Assembly: GCF_009908285.1 (NCBI RefSeq) | Contig: NZ_JAAARM010000010.1 | Coordinates: 160,356 to 224,355 of the forward strand | DNA length: 64,000 nt | Direction of reading: 5' to 3' | Source: Pseudomonas sp. Fl4BN1 | GTDB lineage: Bacteria; Pseudomonadota; Gammaproteobacteria; Pseudomonadales; Pseudomonadaceae | Shown: positions 8,115-18,068 of the stretch, piece after piece | How positions within the stretch are numbered: position 1 is the first letter of the stretch | How the letters are laid out: the number at the start of each line of letters is the position of its first letter | Position numbers and translations under genes: made by a program | The notes under the pieces: generated by a model | The model's input: the letters and a program-made list of their open reading frames with translations, nothing else | The model's database searches: none | Told to the model about the DNA's origin: nothing

Positions 8115-9050
8115 TCAGCGTAGCCCCGGGTCGGGCTGCACCAGATGCCGCCAGGGGAAGATCTGCCGGGAGAAGTGTTGTACGTATCCGCCGGTAGTGG
8201 CCTGAATGACCATGAACTGCAGCCCGGGTCGAATGGCTTGTAGTGCTTCAAGCTGTTCCAGGCTCAGGCAGGTATTGCGCAAGCGCAGCACCCGCAGTAG
8301 CTCGCAGGCCGGGCTGGAGAACAGTTTTTCATAGGCCGCGAAGGGGGTGACGGCCTGTGTTTCGCGGTTGTTCGACCAGGTCTGCTGCAGTTCGCTCGAC
8401 TCGGTGAAATCCAGGCTGATCAGCCCTGGAAGATTGTCCGAAACGGCCAGGTTATCGATGAAGCCTTGGGTATCGGAGCCGCCTGCAACACGCAGTAATG
8501 CAAGGTGCGGCAGATCGACCTGGAAGAAGCTTGAGTCGGGAGCATTGGGCAGGGTCAGTTCGCCCAAGTGAGGCGCCTTTGCCACGAATCGAGCGATCTC
8601 TCCTGCCTCCTCCATGATGCTGCCGGCCTTTTGGATCAACGAGACATTGTGGTCCTGCGGTTCGGTCGGGCGAATCGACAGTGACCTGAGCCTGGGGAAG
8701 GTCACGCGGCTGTCCAGCAGTGGAGTGAACTCCCATTCGCGGGTGCCGTTTGCACCTTCATCCGGCCCGCAGAAAGCCAGGGAACTGATGATACTCGCCA
8801 CGTCCTGTTCCGCCAGGCAATCCAGGGTCCAGGCAAAGGGTTCATCCCATAGTTCGCCGTGAAACTCCACATGCAGTCCGTCGCGCATGGGGGCTAGGGC
8901 CAGGTAGTTGTAGTCACTGATCCACAGCGGCCCTGTCGGGTTGTCGAGATTGTCACCCCTGTCGCCTGCCTGAGTTCTGGTGAACTCATGAATGCGTTGC
9001 TGCAGAGCCAGCAAGCGCAGGTAACCGGGTGAAGACAAGGGGCTGGGCAT
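8115..9050 (-). CDS. Leucine-rich uncharacterised protein
   Basis: From ATG 9050 (MPSPLSSPGYLRLLALQQRI) the product has 311 residues. Periodic leucine-rich stretches such as FPRLRSLSIRP, APHLGELTLPNAP, LPHLALLRVAGG and LLRVLRLRNTCLSLEQLEAL suggest an irregular leucine-rich repeat fold, typical of protein-protein interaction. There is no signal peptide. The frame is open to about 9460, so a longer form is possible, but the codon use changes upstream of 9050. No convincing ribosome binding site was seen, and the start is uncertain. Confidence 0.6.
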   Translation of the reverse strand: MPSPLSSPGYLRLLALQQRIHEFTRTQAGDRGDNLDNPTGPLWISDYNYLALAPMRDGLHVEFHGELWDEPFAWTLDCLAEQDVASIISSLAFCGPDEGANGTREWEFTPLLDSRVTFPRLRSLSIRPTEPQDHNVSLIQKAGSIMEEAGEIARFVAKAPHLGELTLPNAPDSSFFQVDLPHLALLRVAGGSDTQGFIDNLAVSDNLPGLISLDFTESSELQQTWSNNRETQAVTPFAAYEKLFSSPACELLRVLRLRNTCLSLEQLEALQAIRPGLQFMVIQATTGGYVQHFSRQIFPWRHLVQPDPGLR

Positions 9051-9523
9051 CGGCTGAAATCCGCAGTAGGAGGTGTGGTCGGGCCGGCGGCATGGTGCCG
9101 TCTGGGCGACGTTGGCAGAGACTGATGATAACCAATCAATCTGCTTGTGTCGGCTTCGGGCCAGCGTTGAGCCGTGGATGTTTTGATCGCCAGTAAAATT
9201 GTGTCTCATCACCCCGGCTCGCTCAATTGCCTCGACCTCCAATGTCCCGGATGTTGGGACCCCCGGGCTCTGGTTCGCCGGCCGCTGGTGGGCCAGATGC
9301 GTGCCTCTGGACGGGGGGGTATTGCCCTCCGTACCACTCAGTCGAATACCGTGCGCAACCGCGTGGCTGTCAACGGAGTGGTTTACAAAGCCCCGGTCGG
9401 CCTGGAAGTCGGAGCCACAATCAAATGCAAATCCCTTGGGTGTGGCATCAGTATTCAGGTGCGCAAATGCTCAGCGCGTTGTGCGGTGCCCGGCTCAATC
9501 GCGGTGTTGAGCCGAGCAGTGGA
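9051..9523. other. Gap between the leucine-rich protein gene and the PL7 lyase gene
   Basis: Both strands have open frames here but none with a start and ribosome binding site. On the minus strand the frame of the downstream gene stays open without a credible start. On the plus strand a stretch at about 9300-9450 (VRNRVAVNGVVYKAPVGLEV) is protein-like but unassignable. I cannot support a gene. Confidence 0.3.
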
Positions 9524-10207
9524 TCAGCGATGGGTGACCGACAGCTGGCTGATGATGCAGATCGAGCCGTCGTCCGCCGGGGTGTTGGTGTTGAAGTCGA
9601 TCTGGTTGTAGATCCCGCCATGGAAGTCGAAGACCTGGCCGCTCCAGGACGCATCCAGCGCCTGTGGCGGAGAGCTTGCCGACTTGCCGTTGCAACTGGC
9701 ACTGACGCTGATGAGCCCACTGGAGGTGCTGTGGATACTCACTAGGAACAAGGCTCCGAGAGCTACGCCACTGAGCAGCAGGACTGGGGTCGGGTCGGCC
9801 CCGTTGAAGCTCTTGCGCAAGGCGAAGGTCAACGAAGCCTTGTCCCAGAACACCTTGACGGCCGGGTTCACGTCATTGCGCACATGCATTTGTGCAATCA
9901 CCACTTTTTTCGCGGAGTTGACCTTGGTCAGGCTCATCTGTTGCTGGTTCCAATGATCCGAGGCGCTACCCAGCGACCAGTATCCGGACTCCTTCCATTC
10001 GCAGCGGGTTCGCTGGGTGCTCTTGCTCGAGGCTCCCCGGGTGGGAGCGCAAAGTTGTATCGAGCCATCTGACAGGCGGGTGATCACGCTTGGGCACTGA
10101 ACCAGGGCCGCGTTGCCGTTCAATTCCAGGGCCACCGGGTTGGTGGTTGAAGTGGGCAGTGGGGTGGCGATATCGAGTGCGCTGATGTCTACAGTCATGA
10201 CGGTCAT
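9524..10207 (-). CDS. Family 7 polysaccharide lyase (alginate lyase-like), no signal peptide
   Basis: The 227-residue protein matches the PL7 jelly-roll fold, whose members cleave alginate by beta-elimination. The three signature strands are visible: Arg-Thr-Arg-Cys-Glu at 67-71 (family R-(T/S)-E-L-R), VVIAQMH at 102-108 with catalytic-type Gln106 and His108, and FDFHGGIYNQ at 193-202 with Tyr200 as the likely catalytic Tyr. There is no signal peptide, so it is either cytoplasmic or exported another way. ATG 10207 and ATG 10198 are both possible starts, and AAGGA favours the second. It stands alone, outside any alginate operon. Confidence 0.8.
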   Translation of the reverse strand: MTVMTVDISALDIATPLPTSTTNPVALELNGNAALVQCPSVITRLSDGSIQLCAPTRGASSKSTQRTRCEWKESGYWSLGSASDHWNQQQMSLTKVNSAKKVVIAQMHVRNDVNPAVKVFWDKASLTFALRKSFNGADPTPVLLLSGVALGALFLVSIHSTSSGLISVSASCNGKSASSPPQALDASWSGQVFDFHGGIYNQIDFNTNTPADDGSICIISQLSVTHR

Positions 10208-10446
10208 CCTTGTAGTGAAACACGCTTGAGATGGACGCCTGGATGTTCTTGGTTCTTGGTGGGCGCTGTCAGTTGGAGGTTATTCCCAGGGCCGGCAGGG
10301 TGAGGGCCCTGTGCCGGGCCTGCCATGGGTACTGACCGGAAGGCGTGGCACGAGGTGCTCAATGCTCAAGATGCAGGTGCCGATGCCTGAACTAAAAATA
10401 GCCTTGAAAGTCCCATGGGCATCATTTACGGACTTGAGGAAATACT

Positions 10447-10836
10447 GTGAAAACTCGTCTTGCAACGCTCTGCGCCGCGGCTCTGGCCTTGACCTTGCCG
10501 ATTCTCGCTGGGGCTGCGACCCAGGCCGCGGTGGCAGAGCCGGCGTATCAAAGCCAGGTGGCGCGCTATCAGTGCGAGGGCAAGGTGCGTATCGATGCGG
10601 CCTACCTGAATATCGACAACGGCTCCTCGTTCGCCACGCTGTACTACAAGGATCAGCTGATCCCCATGCACATTGCCCGTTCGGCTTCAGGCGCCCTGTA
10701 TGTGGCAGAGGATGAGCAACACAGCTTTCGCTGGCACACCAAGGGCAAGATGGCCGTGCTGTCGTTCATGGAGGCTGATCACACTGCCGAGGAACAAACG
10801 CTGCTCAAGGACTGCAAAGAGATCGATCCTCAGTAA
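10447..10836 (+). CDS. MliC-like lysozyme inhibitor / periplasmic protein
   Basis: This 129-residue protein has a cleavable signal peptide (MKTRLATLCAAALALTLPIL, cleavage near residue 23) and a small domain with YQCEGKVRIDAAYLN and the downstream FATLYYKDQLIPMHIARSAS, which fits the MliC/PliC C-type lysozyme inhibitor fold. The start codon is GTG with GAGGAA just upstream. MliC itself is a lipoprotein. Here there is no lipobox, so a soluble periplasmic form (PliC-like) is likelier. The two cysteines (in YQCEG and DCKEI) could form the conserved disulfide. Confidence 0.7.
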   Translation: MKTRLATLCAAALALTLPILAGAATQAAVAEPAYQSQVARYQCEGKVRIDAAYLNIDNGSSFATLYYKDQLIPMHIARSASGALYVAEDEQHSFRWHTKGKMAVLSFMEADHTAEEQTLLKDCKEIDPQ

Positions 10837-10864
10837 CTCTCCCGCATCGCGCTTTCTTTCAGGC

Positions 10865-10892
10865 AAAAAAAAGCCCGCGGGAGAGAGCGGGC
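10865..10892 (-). terminator. Strong hairpin with a T-tract on the minus strand
   Basis: GCCCGC (10873-10878) and GCGGGC (10887-10892) flank an eight-base loop. On the minus strand eight T residues follow. The orientation does not serve the MliC-like gene just upstream on the plus strand, and no minus-strand gene is seen to its right. Confidence 0.65.
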
Positions 10893-11151
10893 GAACGTAG
10901 TTGCTTGAATGAGCAAAGTGACTATACACAGCTGGAATCGGCGCCTGGATGAAAGAACTTTCATCTTCGACCCAGGTGCCTCGGCGCGATTCAATACCGC
11001 TTTGTTCAGGCTATCCGGCAGCGGGTTGGCTCAGGCAAAAGGTTGCCCGTGAGAGCCCCTGGACAGAGTTTTGTCGATAAACCCCGAGCCGGGTCGGATC
11101 TGTTCTAACCTGAAATGGCAAGTCAAAATCCCTTCAGGAAGAGAGGTGGGC

Positions 11152-11310
11152 ATGGCAACACAACAGCAACGCCCTTATGAGCATGAACGCAGCGATGAAA
11201 CGGCGCAGTGCGAGGTTGAGCACGAGGAGCCGCCACCGCAAACCTGGAAACATCCGGACGATGGCAAGAGCCTGTCGGAACTCGACGAAGAACGTCCCCT
11301 GAAGCCCTGA
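11152..11310 (+). CDS. Small acidic hypothetical protein
   Basis: From ATG 11152 the product has 52 residues (MATQQQRPYEHERSDETAQC...), rich in Glu, Asp, Pro and Gln and probably disordered. GAGAGGTGGG precedes the start, and a terminator follows the stop within six bases, so the gene has all the parts of a short transcription unit. The frame is open to 11071, but the internal ATG has the ribosome binding site. Function unknown. Confidence 0.6.
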   Translation: MATQQQRPYEHERSDETAQCEVEHEEPPPQTWKHPDDGKSLSELDEERPLKP

Positions 11311-11315
11311 CCGAC

Positions 11316-11345
11316 AGCCCCGCTCCCGAGCGGGGCTTGTCGTTT
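11316..11345 (+). terminator. Terminator after the small acidic gene
   Basis: AGCCCCGCTC (11316-11325) pairs with GAGCGGGGCT (11328-11337), followed by TGTCGTTT. The T-tract is interrupted. Confidence 0.75.
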
Positions 11346-11411
11346 GTGACGAGTGCTGGCAGTCGCGATGGCTGAGCATCGCGGCGGCTCTGTTACCATT
11401 GCCTGCTTTTT

Positions 11412-11431
11412 CGCCCCCGCAAGTGGGGGCG
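11412..11431 (+). other. GC-rich hairpin in the leader of the YbjQ-like gene
   Basis: CGCCCCC and GGGGGCG flank a six-base loop 26 bases before the start codon. There is no T-tract, so it is more likely a 5' leader structure than a terminator. Confidence 0.35.
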
Positions 11432-11456
11432 GTCTGTCCATTCAAGGGAAACATTC

Positions 11457-11777
11457 ATGATTGTCACCACCACCGCCCACATTGAAGGCCGGGAAATTGC
11501 TGCCTACCTGGATATCGTCAGCGCCGAGTCTGTGCAGGGGATCAACGTGGTCCGCGACCTGTTCGCCGGTATGCGCGATTTCTTCGGTGGTCGCTCCCAG
11601 ACCCTGGAGCGCGCCTTGAAGGAGGCCCGGATCCAGGCCACCGATGAAATCAAGGCGCGCGCCCGTCAGTGCAACGCCGATGCGGTGGTTGGCCTGGACT
11701 TCGAGATCAGCATGCCTTCAGGGCGCGGCGGCATGGTGGTGGTGTTTGTCACCGGTACCGCAGTCAAGCTCAAGTAG
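11457..11777 (+). CDS. YbjQ/UPF0145 (DUF74) family protein
   Basis: The 106-residue protein fits the YbjQ family of small pentameric cytoplasmic proteins of unproven function, often labelled heavy-metal-binding. The family landmarks are seen: an opening beta strand with the invariant-looking EGREIAAYLDIVSAES, then SQTLERALKEARIQATDEI, and the closing segment ADAVVGLDFEI with a hydrophobic strand MVVVFVTGTAVKL. AAGGGAAA precedes ATG. It is transcribed alone, between a terminator and the convergent VOC gene. Confidence 0.85.
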   Translation: MIVTTTAHIEGREIAAYLDIVSAESVQGINVVRDLFAGMRDFFGGRSQTLERALKEARIQATDEIKARARQCNADAVVGLDFEISMPSGRGGMVVVFVTGTAVKLK

Positions 11778-11798
11778 TCTTCAACCCGCTACTGCTGT

Positions 11799-12191
11799 TC
11801 AGCTCCCCATCGGGGTGCACAGTTCCACCAGGGTGCCGTCCGGGCAACGTACATAGGACACCGTCTGCCCCCAGGGTTTGCTGTTGGGGGCGGCGAGCTC
11901 ACGGGCGCCCTGTTGCAGCGCCCGGGCATGGGCGGCGTGAACGTCTTCGGTGACCAGTCCCAGCTCCATGCCCAAGGGTTGCGGCGAGGAGTGGGCGGCG
12001 ACGTGCCCTGTCTTGAAGTTCATTTGCGCCAGGGCGTGGTCGGCGAAGGCCAGGGTGGTGCTGCCGGTTTCCAGCTCGCCATAGCTGCCGGACTCGTGAA
12101 GAAAACGTCGCTTGAAACCGAAGGCCTGCTCAAAGAACCGCAAGGAGCTCTCGACCTCGGGAACATAGATGATGGTATAGCCGAATCGCAT
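11799..12191 (-). CDS. VOC (glyoxalase/bleomycin-resistance) family protein
   Basis: This 130-residue protein has the paired beta-alpha-beta-beta-beta fold of the vicinal oxygen chelate superfamily: YTIIYVPEVESSLRFFEQAF at the N-terminus and GQTVSYVRCPDGTLVELCTP at the C-terminus. Glu in TLVELC sits where the family has a metal ligand. The substrate cannot be read from sequence, and glyoxalase, dioxygenase and antibiotic-binding relatives all look alike at this level. It is convergent with the YbjQ-like gene, 21 bases apart. Confidence 0.8.
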   Translation of the reverse strand: MRFGYTIIYVPEVESSLRFFEQAFGFKRRFLHESGSYGELETGSTTLAFADHALAQMNFKTGHVAAHSSPQPLGMELGLVTEDVHAAHARALQQGARELAAPNSKPWGQTVSYVRCPDGTLVELCTPMGS

Positions 12192-12278
12192 GGGTTGATC
12201 TTCCCTGTCTATTGATAAGAGGGCGAAAATCTAGCATGCATTCGTCGCTCGGGAAGGCCTTTGCTGTAAGGCCTTGTT

Positions 12279-13916
12279 TCATTGTCGATACTCCTCGAAG
12301 TGCCAGCCCTGCGCCGACCATTCCAGCCTGTGGGTCGGCTCCAGGGCCTGGAGAAAGTCCTGGTCGTGGGATGCCACCAGCAACGCCCCGGGAAAGCCGC
12401 GCAGGGCCTGTTCGAAGGCCTGCACCGACTCCAGATCCAGATGGTTGGTGGGCTCATCGAGCAGCAGCAAGCGAGCCGGATTGCCTCCCCACAACGCCAG
12501 CGCCAGGGCCGCTTTCAAGCGTTCTCCGCCGCTCAACAGCGCACAGGGTTGCTGCACTCGCTGTGCATCCAGCTGCAGGCGCGCCAGGCGGGTGCGCAAA
12601 GCGCCTTCCTCCAGCGTGTCGGTGGTGCCCAGTTGATCCAACAACGAACGTTCAGGGTCCAGTTGCACCAGGTGCTGATCCAGGTAAGCGCAAGCCACCA
12701 TTACCCGAGATGCTCCGCTCAGAGGTTGTAGCTGGCCGGCGAGCATCTTCAGCAAGGTGGATTTGCCACAGCCGTTGGGACCGACCAAGGCAATGCGTAC
12801 CGGGCCGGTGACGGTGCAGGTCAGGTAGGACGCCGGCGACCGACTGTCCAGCCAGGGCAGTTGCGCCTGTAGCAGGTTGAACACCGGTTGGCCCGGGTGC
12901 AGGGTGGTCGCAGGCAGGGTGAGCAAGGTCGCTTGCTCAGGGGTGACTCGAGCGTAGGCGTTGCGTACCTGGTCGTCGAGTGCGCTCTTGTGCAGCTGAT
13001 GGCTGTGGCGCACCTGGCCCATGATGTTCCTGGCAGCGCCCAGTAGCTTGGCTCGCTCAAAACCGGAGACATTGGCGGTCTTGGCCGATTTGCGCGAAGC
13101 GGCGGCGTGGCGCTGGATGGTGTCGTGCTCCTGTTGCAGGCGCCGATGTTCGCGACTGCGCTGGTTACGGGCGTGCTCCAGAGCGGCCTGCGCCGCTTCG
13201 TTGTGGGCCTGGCGCTGGGCCTGGAACAGGGTGTAGTTGCCGCCATAGACCTGGGCACCCAAAGGGCCAAGCTCGACAATCCGTTGCACCTGCATCAGCA
13301 ACTGCCGGTCATGGCTGACCAGAATCAGGCCGCGGTGCCAGTGGCGCAATTGCTCCATCAGCCAGCGGCGTCCGGCGCGATCCAGATGGTTGCTGGGTTC
13401 GTCGAGCAATAACAGGTCGGCGTCACTGAGCAGGGCGCCGATCAGTATCACCCGGGCCCGTTGCCCACCGCTCAGGGGCGCGACGGGATCGTCCGGCTCC
13501 AGCTGTTCCAGGCCGGCGGCATCCAGTGACTGGCGCAGGCGTTCGGCCAGATCCCAGCGCTCATTCACTTGCTGCAGATCCTCCAGGCTGGCCGTGCCGG
13601 CGGCCAGGCGTTCCAGGGCACACAAGGTCGCGGCAACGCCCGCGAGCTCGGCGACACTCTGCTCGGAATGCGTCGACGAGTCCTGGGGCACATAGGCCAG
13701 GCGCGCGTTGCGGTTGATGCTGCCGGAAGAAGGTTGCAGTTCGCCGGCAATCAGCCGCAACAGCAGGGATTTGCCCATGCCGTTACGCCCGACGATGGCC
13801 GTGGGCTGGCGGTCGAAACTCAGGTTCAGGGTGTTGATCAGGATTTCGCCATCGGCGAATTGGTAAGTCAGCTGGTTCAGGGAAACCAGCGCAGGCAGCC
13901 GTGTGACGTGAGTCAT
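12279..13916 (-). CDS. ABC-F family ATPase (ribosome-associated)
   Basis: The 545-residue protein has two ABC ATPase domains and no membrane segment, the layout of ABC-F proteins that act on the ribosome. Walker A motifs are GRNGMGKS and GPNGCGKS. Signature motifs LSGGQ and LSGGE are each followed by a Walker B ending LLLLDEPSNHLD or LLLLDEPTNHLD. A charged helical linker of about 80 residues joins the domains. The start at 13916 is fixed by GGAGGT five bases before ATG. It is close to the Uup/YheS-type housekeeping members, and antibiotic resistance is not implied. Confidence 0.88.
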   Translation of the reverse strand: MTHVTRLPALVSLNQLTYQFADGEILINTLNLSFDRQPTAIVGRNGMGKSLLLRLIAGELQPSSGSINRNARLAYVPQDSSTHSEQSVAELAGVAATLCALERLAAGTASLEDLQQVNERWDLAERLRQSLDAAGLEQLEPDDPVAPLSGGQRARVILIGALLSDADLLLLDEPSNHLDRAGRRWLMEQLRHWHRGLILVSHDRQLLMQVQRIVELGPLGAQVYGGNYTLFQAQRQAHNEAAQAALEHARNQRSREHRRLQQEHDTIQRHAAASRKSAKTANVSGFERAKLLGAARNIMGQVRHSHQLHKSALDDQVRNAYARVTPEQATLLTLPATTLHPGQPVFNLLQAQLPWLDSRSPASYLTCTVTGPVRIALVGPNGCGKSTLLKMLAGQLQPLSGASRVMVACAYLDQHLVQLDPERSLLDQLGTTDTLEEGALRTRLARLQLDAQRVQQPCALLSGGERLKAALALALWGGNPARLLLLDEPTNHLDLESVQAFEQALRGFPGALLVASHDQDFLQALEPTHRLEWSAQGWHFEEYRQ

Positions 13917-14079
13917 CAGCACCTCCGGAAAATGTGGGGACAGGCCAACGAGCGCTTGCAGGGCTCGTCGCGGATACATTTTGGAAGGCTTAGTTGTTCA
14001 CGTCGGCAATCATCCTGGGACGGGAAAGAAGGCGCGTAGCCTAACGCCGGGATGCGGTACCTGACAAGGGGCGATGTGT

Positions 14080-15162
14080 TTACGCGAGGACCGCCACCGC
14101 CTTGATCTGGGCCCAGAGCCGTTGGCCGGGATGCAGCTTGAGCTGGTCCCGGGAGTAGCGGGTGATACGCGCCAGCAATGGCGTGCCGGCGGCGTCCAGG
14201 CGTACCAGCACATGGGCAGCGTTGTCCGCCGGGATCTCGTCGCTGACCGTCACTGGCAGGCGGTTGAGGATGCTGCTGTGTTCACTGGCTTGCAGGCTCA
14301 GGCTGACGTCCCGGGCCTGGACCTTGAAGCGCAGGGACTTGCCTAGCGCCACGGGCCCATGGGCCACGCGTATGTTCAGCTCGCTGCCAGGCAGTTGCAG
14401 GGCCAGCAATTGGTAGGCCTCGTCGTAGTGGCTGACCTGCCCCTCGACCACCACGCCGGCGTCATCACCCAGGGCCAGAGGCAGGTCCAGGCGTGCCAGG
14501 GTTTCGCCGATGGGGCCGCTGGCCAGCGCCCGGCCGTCGCTGAGCAGGACGATGTGGTCGGCCAGGCGCGCCACCTCATCCTGGGAATGACTGACGTACA
14601 ACACCGGGATGTCCAGTTCGTCGTGCAGGCGTTCCAGATAGGGCAGGATTTCACTTTTGCGTTTTGAGTCCAGGGCTGCCAGGGGCTCATCCATCAGCAG
14701 CAATCGCGGACTGGTGAGCAGGGCTCGGGCGATGCCGATGCGCTGGCGTTCACCGCCCGAAAGGTGTTGCGGATGGCGTTGCAGCAAGTGGCCGATTCCC
14801 AGCAGCTCGGTGGCTTGGGCCATGTCCACCCGACGTCGTGCCCTGGGGATGCGGCGCAGGCCGAATTCCAGGTTGGCCTGTACGGACAAATGCGTAAACA
14901 GGCTGGCTTCCTGGAAGACATAACCCAGGGAGCGCTTGTGAGGCGGGACGAAGAGCTTGCGCTGGCTGTCTTGCCAGACTTCGTCGTTGACCTGGATCCG
15001 CCCGCGTCCGGCTTTTTCCAGGCCGGCGATGCAGCGCAGGCAGGTGGTCTTGCCCGAGCCCGAGTGGCCATACAGCGCAGTGACGCCGCGCCCCGGCAGT
15101 TGCAGATCGAGGTCCAGGGCGAAGTCGTGGTAGCCCAGCTGCAGTTTGACGTGAATACTCAT
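14080..15162 (-). CDS. modC: Molybdate importer ATP-binding protein ModC
   Basis: The 360-residue ATPase powers molybdate import with ModB and ModA. It has Walker A GHSGSGKT, signature LSGGERQR, Walker [13 protein letters not shown] and a C-terminal MOP/TOBE molybdate-binding domain from about residue 290. It is the last gene of modABC on the minus strand, four bases after modB. Expression is probably set by the ModE-type operator ahead of modA. Confidence 0.95.
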   Translation of the reverse strand: MSIHVKLQLGYHDFALDLDLQLPGRGVTALYGHSGSGKTTCLRCIAGLEKAGRGRIQVNDEVWQDSQRKLFVPPHKRSLGYVFQEASLFTHLSVQANLEFGLRRIPRARRRVDMAQATELLGIGHLLQRHPQHLSGGERQRIGIARALLTSPRLLLMDEPLAALDSKRKSEILPYLERLHDELDIPVLYVSHSQDEVARLADHIVLLSDGRALASGPIGETLARLDLPLALGDDAGVVVEGQVSHYDEAYQLLALQLPGSELNIRVAHGPVALGKSLRFKVQARDVSLSLQASEHSSILNRLPVTVSDEIPADNAAHVLVRLDAAGTPLLARITRYSRDQLKLHPGQRLWAQIKAVAVLA

Positions 15163-15166
15163 CGAT

Positions 15167-15847
15167 TCAGCTCCAGCCGGCTTTGGTCTTGCGGCTGGAG
15201 TACAGCGCCAGCAGCACCAGGAACGAGAACACCAGCATGGCTCCGGCCAGCCAATGGGCCTGGGCGTATTCCATGGCCTCGACGTGGTCGTAGATCTGCA
15301 CTGAGACCACCCGGGTCTTGTTGGGGATGTTGCCGCCGATCATCAGTACCACGCCGAACTCGCCGACGGTGTGGGCGAAACCGAGGATCGAAGCGGTGAT
15401 GAAGCCCGGCCGTGCCAGGGGCAGGATCACCGTGAAGAAGGTGTCCCAGGGATTGGCACGCAAGGTGGCGGCCACTTCCAGCGGGCGGCTGCCAATGGCG
15501 GAAAAGGCGTTCTGCAGCGGTTGCACCACAAACGGCATGGAGTAGATCACTGAACCCAGCACCAGGCCGCTGAAGCTGAAGGTCAGGGTGCCCAGCCCCA
15601 GGGACTGGGTGAGCTGGCCAAAGAAACCGTTGGGCCCGAGGGCCAGCAGCAAGTAGAAACCGATCACCGTGGGTGGCAGTACCAAGGGCAAGGCCACCAC
15701 GGCGCCGATCGGGCCGCGCAGCCAGGAGCGGGTGCGCGACAGCCACAAGGCAATCGGAGTGCCGATGACCAGCAGGATCAACGTCGTCAGGGACGCCAGT
15801 TTCAGGGTCAGCCAGATGGCGGAAAAATCGGCACTCGACAGGCTCAT
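15167..15847 (-). CDS. modB: Molybdate importer permease ModB
   Basis: The 226-residue inner-membrane permease has five to six hydrophobic segments and the BPD-type coupling loop [20 protein letters not shown] that docks onto ModC. Its ATG abuts the modA stop codon and its stop is four bases before modC, so translation is probably coupled. The length is normal for ModB. Confidence 0.95.
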   Translation of the reverse strand: MSLSSADFSAIWLTLKLASLTTLILLVIGTPIALWLSRTRSWLRGPIGAVVALPLVLPPTVIGFYLLLALGPNGFFGQLTQSLGLGTLTFSFSGLVLGSVIYSMPFVVQPLQNAFSAIGSRPLEVAATLRANPWDTFFTVILPLARPGFITASILGFAHTVGEFGVVLMIGGNIPNKTRVVSVQIYDHVEAMEYAQAHWLAGAMLVFSFLVLLALYSSRKTKAGWS

Positions 15848-16789
<942 letters not shown>

Positions 16790-17854
16790 TCAGCGTCTGC
16801 GCAGTTGTGCCAGGGCCTGTTCGGCCAAGCGCAGGGTCAGCTCGTAGCTCGGCAGTTCGACCCCCAGGCGCAATGCTTGCCCGGACCACAGATTGGCAAA
16901 GTCTGCCTCATCCTTGGCCCGCAGCGGCATCAGCGCGCCGCCGGCCCGGGGGAAGGCCGGAGCCAGTGGGCTGATGGGGCCGATTTCGCGCATCACCCGG
17001 TTGATGATGCCCCGGGCCGGGCGTCCGGTGAACAGGTTGGTCAGCGCGGTCTCGCTTTCCTTGGCGTTGCGCAGGGCCCGGTGATGGGCGGCACTGATTT
17101 TGGCTTCCGGAGTGAACAGGTAGGCAGTACCCAGTTGGGCTGCCGATGCGCCCAGGGCCAGCGCTGCGACAATGCCCCGGGCATCGCCGATACCGCCGGC
17201 GGCGATGACCGGCACGTTCACCGCATCGACGACCTGCGGCACCAGGGCCAGGGTGCCGACCTGGCTGTTGAGGTCATCGCTGAGGAAGATCGCCCGGTGG
17301 CCGCCGGCTTCGTAGCCCATGGCGATGATCGCGTCGCAACCACGCTCTTGCAGCCACAGGGCTTCATCAACGGTGCTGGCCGAGGACAGAATCTTGGCCC
17401 CGGTGGCCTTGACCCGGGCCAGTAACGTCGGTTCCGGCAGGCCGAAGTGAAAGCTCACCACCTCGGGCCGCAGCTCCTCCACCAACAGACAGCTGCTTTC
17501 ATCGAAGGGCGCACGGGCGCTGACCGGGGTCGGCGCGTCGAAGTCGGCTCCCAGTTCGCGGTAATAGGGTTCCAGGGCGTTCTTCCAGCGGGTTTCCAGC
17601 TCGCTATCGACGGGCTGCGGCTGGTGACAGAAGAAGTTCAGGTTCAGCGGGTTGTGGGTGGCCGAACGGATGGCCTGCACTTCCTGGCGAATCTGCTCGG
17701 GGCTGAGCATGGCGCAGGGCAGGGAGCCCAGGGCGCCGGCTTGGGAGGCGCCGATCACCATGGCGGAGCCGGTGGCCCCGGCCATCGGTGCTTGAATGAT
17801 CGGCAGTTCGATGCCCAGCAGATCGAGAAGGCGGCTATCAGTCCATTGGCTCAT
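16790..17854 (-). CDS. Nitronate monooxygenase (2-nitropropane dioxygenase family)
   Basis: This 354-residue FMN enzyme oxidises propionate-3-nitronate and related alkyl nitronates, probably as a detoxification step. Visible motifs are the N-terminal PIIQAPMAGATG, the catalytic-His motif GYEAGGHRA, and the FMN-phosphate loop IAAGGIGDARGI. The TIM-barrel length fits class I enzymes. It ends next to the mod regulatory region and starts at 17854, divergent from the GyrI-like gene. No physiological partner is evident. Confidence 0.88.
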   Translation of the reverse strand: MSQWTDSRLLDLLGIELPIIQAPMAGATGSAMVIGASQAGALGSLPCAMLSPEQIRQEVQAIRSATHNPLNLNFFCHQPQPVDSELETRWKNALEPYYRELGADFDAPTPVSARAPFDESSCLLVEELRPEVVSFHFGLPEPTLLARVKATGAKILSSASTVDEALWLQERGCDAIIAMGYEAGGHRAIFLSDDLNSQVGTLALVPQVVDAVNVPVIAAGGIGDARGIVAALALGASAAQLGTAYLFTPEAKISAAHHRALRNAKESETALTNLFTGRPARGIINRVMREIGPISPLAPAFPRAGGALMPLRAKDEADFANLWSGQALRLGVELPSYELTLRLAEQALAQLRRR

Positions 17855-18068
17855 TTGAAATTACCCTCCGACGGCAGAATGAGACGGTGCAGCGCAGGGT
17901 TTTATCAGGAGAGGGCGGCTCAAGGCCAGCTGACTTTGCCCGGCCAGGCTAAAAAGAACGGCGGTTTGCCATTGACGGAAAGGGTTGCAGGGTAGCTGTC
18001 GGCAGCCCCCGTGTAGCGCTAGACTGCGGCGGATATTCTCACTCATTGCTGCATAAGGAAGGCTGACC

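Noticed and set aside
9174..9611. A plus-strand frame of 145 codons over the gap next to the PL7 gene
   Set aside because: It has a few protein-like stretches but no ribosome binding site, overlaps the end of the PL7 gene, and fits no family.
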